Of a stretch of DNA of 10,177 nucleotides, positions 1 through 7,008 are shown one piece after another. The position numbers and the translations under genes were made by a program. Where the stretch lies: NCBI GenBank assembly GCA_043766915.1, contig JAYUHO010000304.1, positions 1 through 10,177 on the forward strand, written 5' to 3'. Under the pieces are notes generated by a model. It did no database searches. It saw only the letters and a list, made by a program, of their open reading frames with translations, and was not told the origin of the DNA. The DNA is from JANNAT01 sp043766915 (GTDB taxonomy: Bacteria > Pseudomonadota > Alphaproteobacteria > Rhodobacterales > Rhodobacteraceae). Position 1 is the first letter of the stretch, and each line of letters starts with the position of its first letter.

Positions 1-1
1 T

Positions 2-1987
2 TTCACAACGGCGTCAGGCCGGGCGGTTGATCTGAACATCTGGGTGCGGCCGGGCGATCAGGACCACTGCGCCTACGCAATGGACAGTCTTCTGCGGTCG
101 ATGCGGTGGGACGAGTCCGCCTATGGCCGCGAATACGACTTGGACATTTTCAACATTGTTGCCGTCGATGACTTCAATATGGGCGCGATGGAGAACAAAG
201 GGTTGAACATTTTCAACTCCCGCTATGTTCTGGCCAGTTCTGACACCGCCACGGATGATGATTATGCCCGCATCGAGGCGATCATCGCGCATGAATATTT
301 TCACAACTGGACGGGCAACCGCATCACCTGTCGCGATTGGTTTCAACTGTGTCTGAAAGAGGGGCTGACCGTGTTCCGCGATCAGCAGTTCAGTGGCGAT
401 ATGCGCAGCCATGCGGTCAAACGGATCGAGGATGTGTTGATGCTGCGGGCGCGGCAGTTTCGCGAAGATGGTGGGCCGCTGGCGCATGCGGTGCGGCCCG
501 ACAACTATATCGAGATCAACAATTTCTACACCGCGACGATCTACGAAAAAGGGGCCGAGGTGATCGGCATGTTGAAACGGCTGGTCGGCGATGCCGATTA
601 TGCCCGCGCGCTGGATCTGTATTTTGACCGCCACGATGGCGACGCGGCGACGATTGAGGATTGGCTGAAGGTGTTCGAAGACACCACGGGCCGCGATTTG
701 TCGCAGTTTGCGCTGTGGTACAGCCAAGCCGGCACGCCGCGCCTGAAAGTGTCCGATGATTGGCAGCCGGATGGCGTTGCAGGGCGCTATACCTTGCATC
801 TGGAGCAGGAAAATCCAGCCACCCCGGGGCAGCCCGATAAGGCGGCGAAAGTTATTCCGGTGGCTGTCGGCTTGTTAAACCCCAATGGCGATGAGGTGGT
901 GCCAACCCGCGTGCTGGAGCTGACCGAGGCGCGGCAAAGTTTTGCCTTTGACGGGCTGGCGGCGCGCCCGATCCCGTCAATCCTGCGCGGCTTTTCCGCG
1001 CCAGTGGTGTTGGAACGGGAGGTGTCGTCATCCGAACGCGCGTTCCTGCTGGCGCATGACACGGATCCGTTCAATCGGTGGGAAGCGGGCCGGGCGCTGT
1101 CAAAAGAGGTGTTGGCGCGGATGATCACCGAGGGTGCGCAGGCCGCACCCGATTTACTCGACGCCATGGCCCAACTGGCATTCGACACCTCACTTGACCC
1201 GGCCTTCCGCGCTTTGGCGCTGCGGTTGCCGGGCGAGGATGATATGGCCGCCACCCTGCATGCGGCAGGCCATGTGCCTGATCCGATGGCGATTTATACC
1301 GGGCGTCGCGCGCTGCAACTGGCTATGGCGCACCGGTTGGCCCCCGGTTTGGCTGAACTCGAAAGCAAAATGCGGGTGAGGGGGGCTTACTCGCCGGATG
1401 CCAAGGCGGCAGGTCAGCGGGCGTTGCGTCTGGTGGCGCTGTCGCTGATGGCGCGGCTGGATGGTGGCACCGCCGCCCGCGCGGTCCACCGGGCGGCGGA
1501 CAACATGACGGAAAGTTTCGGCACTTTGGCCTGTTTGCTGGATATTGGCACCGGGCAGGACGAATTGGCGGGGTTTGCCGAAAAATGGGCCAGCGATCGT
1601 CTGGTTATGGACAAATGGTTTGCCGTACAGATTGCCATGGCCGCACCTGATCTGGTGGCGCAAGCCACCCAATCCCTAACCGCGCGCGCCGATTTTGATT
1701 GGAAAAATCCCAACCGCTTCCGGTCTGTTGTCGGGGCCATGACGTCGCATCATGCAGGGTTTCACCACGCGTCGGGCGATGGATACCGCTTGTTGGCCGA
1801 TTGGCTGATCCGGCTTGATCCCCTGAACCCGCAAACCGCCGCGCGGATGTCGACCGCATTCGAAACCGCAGGGCGCTATGATGCCGACAGGCAAGGCATG
1901 ATGCGCGGTGAATTGCAGCGCATTCTGGCCACACCGGGCCTGAGCCGCGATTTGTCGGAAATGGCGGGGCGGATGCTGGCGGGGTAA
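2..1987 (+). CDS. pepN: Aminopeptidase N, M1 family zinc peptidase (5' end cut off by window)
   Basis: Cytoplasmic zinc metallopeptidase that removes N-terminal residues from peptides in late protein turnover. The reading frame is open from base 2, and the first residues (FTTASGRAVDLNIWVRPGDQ) already fit the family, so the gene enters from the left. About 661 residues are present; E. coli PepN is about 870, so roughly the first 190-200 residues, the N-terminal beta domain, are missing. The substrate-anchoring GAMEN motif is at 182-196. The zinc site HEYFH begins at 290 and is followed 18 residues later by the third ligand Glu in LCLKEG, the full HEXXH-X18-E signature. The WTGNRITCRDWFQ context is specific to PepN-type M1 enzymes rather than eukaryotic-like ones. 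The rest matches the Ig-like DUF3458 segment and the helical C-terminal domain. It ends at TAA, 13 bases before the convergent lipoprotein gene. Function is secure; activity is not testable here. Confidence 0.96.
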   Translation, partial: FTTASGRAVDLNIWVRPGDQDHCAYAMDSLLRSMRWDESAYGREYDLDIFNIVAVDDFNMGAMENKGLNIFNSRYVLASSDTATDDDYARIEAIIAHEYFHNWTGNRITCRDWFQLCLKEGLTVFRDQQFSGDMRSHAVKRIEDVLMLRARQFREDGGPLAHAVRPDNYIEINNFYTATIYEKGAEVIGMLKRLVGDADYARALDLYFDRHDGDAATIEDWLKVFEDTTGRDLSQFALWYSQAGTPRLKVSDDWQPDGVAGRYTLHLEQENPATPGQPDKAAKVIPVAVGLLNPNGDEVVPTRVLELTEARQSFAFDGLAARPIPSILRGFSAPVVLEREVSSSERAFLLAHDTDPFNRWEAGRALSKEVLARMITEGAQAAPDLLDAMAQLAFDTSLDPAFRALALRLPGEDDMAATLHAAGHVPDPMAIYTGRRALQLAMAHRLAPGLAELESKMRVRGAYSPDAKAAGQRALRLVALSLMARLDGGTAARAVHRAADNMTESFGTLACLLDIGTGQDELAGFAEKWASDRLVMDKWFAVQIAMAAPDLVAQATQSLTARADFDWKNPNRFRSVVGAMTSHHAGFHHASGDGYRLLADWLIRLDPLNPQTAARMSTAFETAGRYDADRQGMMRGELQRILATPGLSRDLSEMAGRMLAG

Positions 1988-2000
1988 GGTGATCTCAGCG

Positions 2001-2606
2001 TCACCCGGCGCAATACGCCTGTTTGCTGGTCCACGCCGCCATCTCGGTGCGTTGCGATGATTTTCGCAGCGGCATCCAGTCGCGCCCGATGCCACGGTTG
2101 CCTTTGCCTGCGACGACCCCATCGCGGCCAACCTGCTGGGCCAACATCTTGACGGCGCATTCCAGATTGGCCCCGCCATTTTTCAACGCCTTTGAGGATG
2201 TCGCAGCGCAGCCATAATTGGAGGCCGATCTGGGGGATATTTGCATGATCCCCACATAGCGCCCGCCATCACCGGCGGCGTTTGGGTTCCATGAACTTTC
2301 GTATTTCGCCACTGCCGACAACAACCCGGCCCAAAACGCGCGGCGATCAGGCAGCCGCGCAGATTTGTAGCGCGGGCACCAGGTTTCGATATCGGCGGGC
2401 ACCTTTGACGCCAGAACGTCATCGCGCGCAGCAACCGCCACCAAGGCGCGTGATGTCCACTCAGCGGCTTCGGGTCGATGATCCCAGCGCATCGCGGGCA
2501 GGGCGGTTGAGGGCAGATACGCCGTCAAATCGGGCAATGCCACCCGGGCACAGGCGGTTAAACCAAAGGCCAGCATGGCCAGCACAAAAAACGAGCTTAG
2601 TCGCAT
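2001..2606 (-). CDS. Lytic transglycosylase-like (SLT domain) lipoprotein
   Basis: Small predicted murein-cleaving lipoprotein of the cell envelope. From ATG at 2606 it has 201 residues. Residues 1-19 form a lipoprotein signal peptide: MR, a hydrophobic run, then lipobox L16-T-A-C19. A linker follows, then a short SLT-type domain. Glu103 in AKYESSWNP fits the catalytic acid of family 1 lytic transglycosylases, and YVGIMQISP is the usual second motif (G-x-M-Q-I-S). The domain is short and the C-terminal third (NLECAVKMLAQQ) resembles the closing helices of the fold. Four cysteines lie in the mature part besides the lipidated one, which may form disulfides in the periplasm (inference). An in-frame GTG at 2618 would add MTGY; neither start has a well spaced ribosome site, and ATG gives the more typical signal peptide. 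It is convergent with pepN and divergent from gatB. The exact substrate is unknown. Confidence 0.8.
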   Translation of the reverse strand: MRLSSFFVLAMLAFGLTACARVALPDLTAYLPSTALPAMRWDHRPEAAEWTSRALVAVAARDDVLASKVPADIETWCPRYKSARLPDRRAFWAGLLSAVAKYESSWNPNAAGDGGRYVGIMQISPRSASNYGCAATSSKALKNGGANLECAVKMLAQQVGRDGVVAGKGNRGIGRDWMPLRKSSQRTEMAAWTSKQAYCAG

Positions 2607-2787
2607 ATACCCTGTCACACCAACGCCGCACCGATCTGTACGACCGTCGGGTGATTAGCGCCATGACGCATAAACGCCAAGTTTTGCGGACCGCCGAGGG
2701 GGAAAATAGGCTGCTTTCCGCCCGCCCGGCCCTTGCCCCGCACCGCGCGGATGCCTAAAAAGACCGCAACCAACTCCGGAGCCCGCC

Positions 2788-4299
2788 ATGCTTGATCTGA
2801 CCTACACAGCCCCTAAGCCAAAGGTAATTTCCGGGGCCAAAGGTGACTGGGAACTGGTAATCGGCATGGAAATTCATGCGCAGGTGTCGTCAAACGCCAA
2901 GCTGTTTTCGGGGGCCAGCACCCAAGTGGGGGCCGAGCCGAATTCCAACGTTGCCTTCGTCGATGCCGCGATGCCCGGCATGCTGCCGGTGATCAATGAG
3001 TTTTGCATCGAACAGGCGGTGCGCACGGGTCTGGGGCTGAAAGCCGCGATCAATCTGGCGTCAGCCTTTGATCGCAAGAACTATTTCTACCCCGATCTGC
3101 CGCAAGGCTATCAAATCTCGCAGCTGTATCATCCCATCGTCGGCGAGGGCGAGGTTTTGATCGAACTGTCGCCCGGTGTGGCCCGTCTGGTGCGGATAGA
3201 GCGTATCCATCTGGAACAGGACGCGGGCAAATCCATCCATGATATGGACCCTGCGATGTCCTTCGTCGATTTCAACCGCACTGGTGTGGCGCTGATGGAG
3301 ATTGTCAGCCGCCCCGATATTCGCGGGCCAGAGGAAGCCGCGGCCTATGTGGTGAAGCTGCGTCAAATCCTGCGGTATCTGGGCACTTGTGACGGCAACA
3401 TGCAAAACGGCAACCTGCGCGCGGATGTGAACGTTTCGGTCTGCCCGCCCGGCCAGTACGAGAAATATCAGGCAACCCAAGACTTTAGCCATCTGGGCAC
3501 GCGGTGCGAGATAAAGAACATGAACTCGATGAAGTTCATCCAACTGGCGATTGATGTCGAGGCGCGGCGTCAGATTGCCATTCTGGAAGATGGCGGCAAG
3601 GTGCATCAGGAAACCCGTCTGTATGACCCCGACCGCAATGAAACCCGCAGCATGCGCAGCAAGGAAGAGGCGCATGATTACCGCTATTTCCCCTGCCCCG
3701 ATCTGTTGCCGCTGGAGATTGAACAGGCCTGGGTCGATCAGATTGCGGCCACGATGCCGGAACTGCCCGACGCCAAAAAGGCGCGGTTTATGGGGGATTT
3801 CGGGCTGACGGATTACGACGCCAATGTGCTGACGGCCGATCTGGAATCGGCTGGGTTCTTTGAGGCAGTGGCGCAAGGGCGCGACGGCAAACAAGCGGCG
3901 AATTGGGTGATCAATGAGCTGTTCGGCCGGTTGAACAAGGAAGGTCTGGGCATTGCCGACAGCCCGGTTTCTACCGTGCAATTGGGCGGCGTTTTGGATC
4001 TGATCGGTTCGGGAGAGATTTCGGGCAAGATGGCCAAAGACCTGTTCGAAATGATCTGGACCACAGGCGGCGATCCGGCGCAGGTGGCCGCCGCACATGG
4101 TATGAAGCAAGTCACCGATGCCGGCGCTATTGAAGCCGCCGTTGATGCCATCATCGCCGCCAACCCTGATCAGGTGGCCAAGGCCCAAGCCAACCCAAAG
4201 CTGGCGGGTTGGTTCACGGGGCAGGTGATTAAGGCATCAGGCGGCAAGGCCAATCCGGCGGTGGTGGGTGAAATGGTGGCGCGGAAATTGGGATTGTAA
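2788..4299 (+). CDS. gatB: Asp-tRNA(Asn)/Glu-tRNA(Gln) amidotransferase subunit B
   Basis: Subunit B of the GatCAB complex, which converts misacylated Glu-tRNA(Gln) and Asp-tRNA(Asn) to the correct amide forms using ammonia released by GatA; GatB holds the tRNA and the kinase/transamidase site. It has 503 residues, normal full length. Family motifs are visible in order: WELVIGMEIHAQ near residue 21, FYPDLPQGYQISQ near 96, RIERIHLEQDAGK near 135, LMEIVSRPDIR near 168 and LRADVNVSV near 208. The C-terminal 150 residues are the YqeY-like helical domain that contacts tRNA, ending KANPAVVGEMVARKLGL. ATG at 2788 is preceded by CGGAG (2777-2781) at six bases. gatA and gatC are not adjacent in this window, so the complex is encoded at split loci, which is common in alphaproteobacteria. 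It is convergent with the downstream hydroxylase. Confidence 0.98.
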   Translation: MLDLTYTAPKPKVISGAKGDWELVIGMEIHAQVSSNAKLFSGASTQVGAEPNSNVAFVDAAMPGMLPVINEFCIEQAVRTGLGLKAAINLASAFDRKNYFYPDLPQGYQISQLYHPIVGEGEVLIELSPGVARLVRIERIHLEQDAGKSIHDMDPAMSFVDFNRTGVALMEIVSRPDIRGPEEAAAYVVKLRQILRYLGTCDGNMQNGNLRADVNVSVCPPGQYEKYQATQDFSHLGTRCEIKNMNSMKFIQLAIDVEARRQIAILEDGGKVHQETRLYDPDRNETRSMRSKEEAHDYRYFPCPDLLPLEIEQAWVDQIAATMPELPDAKKARFMGDFGLTDYDANVLTADLESAGFFEAVAQGRDGKQAANWVINELFGRLNKEGLGIADSPVSTVQLGGVLDLIGSGEISGKMAKDLFEMIWTTGGDPAQVAAAHGMKQVTDAGAIEAAVDAIIAANPDQVAKAQANPKLAGWFTGQVIKASGGKANPAVVGEMVARKLGL

Positions 4300-4303
4300 G
4301 GCG

Positions 4304-4324
4304 GGACAGGCAGATTGCCCATCC
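4304..4324 (-). terminator. Hairpin between convergent gatB and hydroxylase genes, candidate terminator
   Basis: Read on the minus strand, GGATGGGCA, a three-base loop ATC, then TGCCTGTCC. As RNA this gives a nine-pair stem with two adjacent G-U wobbles. It begins at the last base of the hydroxylase stop codon and lies five bases past the gatB stop. On the plus strand the two wobble positions become mismatches, so the structure should work better for the minus-strand transcript. There is no U-run, so it is not a textbook intrinsic terminator. It may instead stop RNA decay or be a copy of a dispersed palindrome (inference). Confidence 0.4.
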
Positions 4325-5520
4325 TACATCCCCAACGCCACCTTCATAACAGCCTTGCGCACAGGCGTTGCGGCATAAAGTGCCGACAGCGCTGCGGCGC
4401 GCAGATCGCGCAAGCCTTGCCCTTGGGCCATTGACGCGCGGTTCAGCGCCTCAATCCCGATCCCCCGCGCGCGGATGTCCCAATAGCGGCGGCGGTGATA
4501 GGCGTCCAGCATGGCGGCATTGCCCAAACCTGCACGGTCGGCCTGCGCCAGCTCCAGCAGGACGGCCAGATCGGCCAGGCTCATATTCAGCCCCTGCGCG
4601 CCGATCGGCGGCACCACATGCGCGGCTTCGGCCATCAGCGCAACCCGGTCGCCCGCCATCCGGTCGGCGACTTGCGAAATGATTGGCCAGACCATGCGGC
4701 GCGATGCCAAAGTCAGCGGCCCCAGCACATGGCAGGACCGCGCGTTTGCGGCCGCTTCAAACTCGGCCACGGGGAGGGCCGACAGCCGCATGGCCTCGGG
4801 GCCCGTCTCCATCCAGACAACAGCAGAACAGGGCAAACCATCGCGGTCGGGCAGCGGCACCAAAGTGAACGGCCCGCCAGATCGGTGAACCTCGGTTGAG
4901 ATATTGTGGTGCGGCACTGGATGACTGACGGCAAAGGTGACCGCCTTTTGCCCGTAGTGCGTTGTTTTCACACCAATCCCCGCCGCCGCCCGCATGGTCG
5001 ATCCGCGGCCATCTGCGGCGATAACCAGACGCGCGGATACCGATTGGCCAGATGACAGGCTGACCAAAGCCACCGCATCGCGGGTGATCAGCTTGGTCGT
5101 TGCCACGCCGGACAGGAACGTGACATTTGGCAGCTCGGCGATGCGCGCGACCATCTCGCGGCGCAGCAGCCAATTTGGCAGGTTCCAGCCAAACGGCTGT
5201 TCCGAGATATCGGCGGCGTCGAAATCTTTGGTCATCCGCGCCACCGGCTCGGCCCCGCCGGCATCGACAATCCGCATGATCTGCAGCGCGCAGGCCTGCG
5301 GTGCCAGCCGATCCCACAGACCCGCCGCGCGCAACACCGCGATGGCAGGTTGCAAAAACGCGGTGGTGCGAAGATCGGCACCGGGGCCAGCGGCATCTGT
5401 CACGGGTGCTGCGGGTTCTACGCAGATCACTGAAAACCCCGCCGCGCCAAACGCTGCCGCCGCGCACAAGCCAGCCACGCCGCCGCCCGAGATCAGGATA
5501 TCTGTTTGAAGTCGTGCCAT
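4324..5520 (-). CDS. UbiH/UbiF-family FAD-dependent ubiquinone biosynthesis hydroxylase
   Basis: Flavoprotein monooxygenase expected to hydroxylate the aromatic ring of a ubiquinone precursor at the inner face of the membrane, using O2 and reduced FAD. It has 398 residues, normal for the family. The N-terminal Rossmann motif is GGGVAGLCAA at 12-21, with E35 closing the beta-alpha-beta unit. ADLRTTAF at 48-55 is the UbiH/Coq6 signature region. The DG motif is IAADGRGS at 167-174. The third FAD-binding block is ALMAEAAHVVPPIGAQGLNMSLADL around 294-318, where the usual GDAAH reads AEAAH; this variant is, to my knowledge, typical of an alphaproteobacterial subgroup. Which ring position (C1, C5 or C6, as in UbiH, UbiL or UbiF) cannot be told from sequence alone, so no symbol is given. 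AAAGGGG at 5526-5532 sits five bases before the ATG. It lies 74 bases downstream of the nucleotidase gene on the same strand. Confidence 0.88.
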   Translation of the reverse strand: MARLQTDILISGGGVAGLCAAAAFGAAGFSVICVEPAAPVTDAAGPGADLRTTAFLQPAIAVLRAAGLWDRLAPQACALQIMRIVDAGGAEPVARMTKDFDAADISEQPFGWNLPNWLLRREMVARIAELPNVTFLSGVATTKLITRDAVALVSLSSGQSVSARLVIAADGRGSTMRAAAGIGVKTTHYGQKAVTFAVSHPVPHHNISTEVHRSGGPFTLVPLPDRDGLPCSAVVWMETGPEAMRLSALPVAEFEAAANARSCHVLGPLTLASRRMVWPIISQVADRMAGDRVALMAEAAHVVPPIGAQGLNMSLADLAVLLELAQADRAGLGNAAMLDAYHRRRYWDIRARGIGIEALNRASMAQGQGLRDLRAAALSALYAATPVRKAVMKVALGM

Positions 5521-5594
5521 GGGTGCCCCTTTCTATGGCATTAATCTAAGCCAGACTGCCGGGATTGCGAAGCGACAAAGCGTCTCGGGAGCGG

Positions 5595-6239
5595 TTACAC
5601 CACGTGCCGCAAAAATGTTGCCAAATCGTCGGTGTGATGGTGAATATGGCGGGCTTTCAGCGGTTTGGGGGCGACAAATACGGTTTTCATCCCCAGCAGG
5701 TGCGGGGCCGCCAGATTGCGCGGATCGTCTTCGAACATCGCGGCTGTGGCGGGGTTCAGACCATCAATGGCAAAGATCGTCTCGAACGCCGCCTGTTCGG
5801 GTTTGGGGCGAAATCCGGCACGTTCTACACCGTAGACCGCATCAAACAACCCGGTCAGCCCACGCGCGGCCAAGACTTTCTGCGCATAGGGTTCACAAGC
5901 GTTGGTATAAACAATCCGCCGCCCCGGCAGCGCCGCAATCGCTGTCGCCAGATCGGGATCGGCAGGAAGGCCAGAGAAATCAATATCATGCACGTCCGTC
6001 AAATAGGGCGTGGGATCGACGTTATGTTCGCGCATCAGGCCGGCAAGCGTGGTGCCGTAGGTGTCCCAATAGTGCTGGCGCAGCCTGTTCGCCTCGGTCC
6101 GCCCGACGCCGATGGCTTGCATCACCCAATCGGTCATCCGCACCTCGATCTGATCAAACAAGCGATAGCGCGGCGGGTACAGGGTGTTGTCCAGATCAAA
6201 GACCCAAGTGGTGACATGTGCGAACTGTTGTTTGATCAT
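5595..6239 (-). CDS. HAD-family pyrimidine 5'-nucleotidase
   Basis: Haloacid-dehalogenase-superfamily phosphatase of the SSM1/SDT1-like pyrimidine 5'-nucleotidase group, expected to dephosphorylate UMP/CMP or similar small phosphates in the cytoplasm. From ATG at 6239 it has 214 residues. Motif I is VFDLDNTLY, with nucleophile D15 and acid/base D17. The helical cap follows (FDQIEVRMTDWV, YWDTYGTTLAGLM), typical of the SDT1 type. Motif II is IVYTNA with T112, motif III is FRPKPE with K146, and motif IV is FEDDPRNL at 169-176. All catalytic positions are present. The frame stays open upstream to 6347, but that extension would run into the start of the divergent regulator and lacks homologous character, so ATG at 6239 is preferred. 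A purine-rich AGAAAG lies just upstream as a weak ribosome site. The substrate within the HAD family is not provable from motifs. Confidence 0.85.
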   Translation of the reverse strand: MIKQQFAHVTTWVFDLDNTLYPPRYRLFDQIEVRMTDWVMQAIGVGRTEANRLRQHYWDTYGTTLAGLMREHNVDPTPYLTDVHDIDFSGLPADPDLATAIAALPGRRIVYTNACEPYAQKVLAARGLTGLFDAVYGVERAGFRPKPEQAAFETIFAIDGLNPATAAMFEDDPRNLAAPHLLGMKTVFVAPKPLKARHIHHHTDDLATFLRHVV

Positions 6240-6341
6240 GCGGCTTTCTACCGTGATGCGGCCGTGTGGGCAATCGGTGGCTTGATCCCTTGATGTCTGG
6301 GCGGCTAGGGTGGCGGCAGGGGTGATCAAAGGACCACGCGT

Positions 6342-6977
6342 TTGCAAAAAGATGCCTATATGCTGATCCTTGAGGCCATCGAAAGCGGGCTTTACAAACC
6401 CGGTGACCGGTTGGTGGAAAGTGAGTTGGCCGAGCGTCTGGGCGTGTCACGCACCCCGGTGCGTGAGGCGCTGCAGCGGTTGGAAACCCAAGCCATGCTG
6501 ACCCGCGATGGCCGCAGCCTGATCGTGGCCAGTCTGGACCACAACCAATTGTCGGAACTTTATACCGTGCGCACCGAGTTAGAGGGGCTCGCGGCCCGGC
6601 TGGCGGCCCGCCATGCGACCGAAGAAGAAGTGCGCGTGTTGCGCGCGATGGTTGACGCAGACCGTGGCTTGTTGGGCGGCGACCCGCGGCTGTTGTCCCG
6701 CGCCAACAAACGGTTTCACAAGCAAATTCATCTGGCGTCGCACAACCGCTTTTTGGTGCAGCAGCTGGATCTGGTGCATCGGTCAATGGCGTTGATGACG
6801 ACGACATCCTTTGCCGCCGAGGGTCGTGATGAGGTGGCTTTGACCGAGCATGACCAGATCGTGCACGCAATCGAGGCGCAGGATGGCGACGCGGCCTATG
6901 CGGCGCTGCGCATCCATATCTCCAAGGCGTTTGAGACACGGTTGCGGGTGGATGCGGGAGAGTTGAAGTTGAGATAA
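6342..6977 (+). CDS. GntR-family transcriptional regulator, FCD (FadR-type) domain
   Basis: One-component DNA-binding regulator. It has 211 residues. The winged helix-turn-helix covers about 6-66: AIESGLYKPGDRL, ESELAERLGVSRTPVREALQRLE is the recognition block. The all-helical FCD effector domain covers about 74-195. The metal-site pattern expected in FCD domains is visible as N122-x3-H126 (in NKRFH, where Asp is more common), H170 and H192. The effector, usually an organic acid, is unknown. The start is TTG at 6342, chosen because AAGGA (6329-6333) lies eight bases upstream and the residues before the first ATG (6360) belong to the first helix of the DNA-binding domain. It is divergent from the nucleotidase with 102 bases between starts, so it may regulate that gene or itself (inference). 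It is convergent with the glycosyltransferase. Confidence 0.9.
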   Translation: MQKDAYMLILEAIESGLYKPGDRLVESELAERLGVSRTPVREALQRLETQAMLTRDGRSLIVASLDHNQLSELYTVRTELEGLAARLAARHATEEEVRVLRAMVDADRGLLGGDPRLLSRANKRFHKQIHLASHNRFLVQQLDLVHRSMALMTTTSFAAEGRDEVALTEHDQIVHAIEAQDGDAAYAALRIHISKAFETRLRVDAGELKLR

Positions 6978-7008
6978 TTGTTTTTTTTGAATTATTTAAG
7001 TGATGCAG

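Noticed and set aside
1988..2005. GGTGA / TCACC inverted repeat between the pepN and lipoprotein stop codons, as a bidirectional terminator
   Set aside because: Only a five-pair stem with an eight-base loop and no T-run on either side; too weak to call.
2683..2710. TTGCGG with AAAATAG about 15 bases later as a sigma-70 promoter for gatB
   Set aside because: Weak -10 and short spacing; not distinguishable from chance, although a gatB promoter must lie in this 181-base gap or further upstream.
2664..2758. 31-codon frame starting at ATG 2664 (MTHKRQVLRTAEGENR) upstream of gatB, as a small gene or leader peptide
   Set aside because: No ribosome site, no recognisable character, Arg/Ala/Pro-rich as expected of random high-GC frames, and no attenuator structure seen.
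3061..4188. Long minus-strand open frame of 375 codons opposite gatB
   Set aside because: Shadow frame; gatB motifs on the plus strand are unambiguous and the antisense protein resembles no family.
6240..6347. N-terminal extension of the nucleotidase to the in-frame start at 6347
   Set aside because: The added 36 residues do not resemble HAD proteins, and the extension would overlap the start of the divergent regulator; ATG 6239 places the DxDxT motif at the usual distance from the N-terminus.
6974..6995. AT-rich block with T8 (6981-6988) and ATAATT/AATTAT arms after gntR, as an intrinsic terminator
   Set aside because: The T-run lies in the loop of an A-T-only six-pair stem, and no GC-rich hairpin precedes it. 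It may still help transcription end, but a canonical terminator is not supported.
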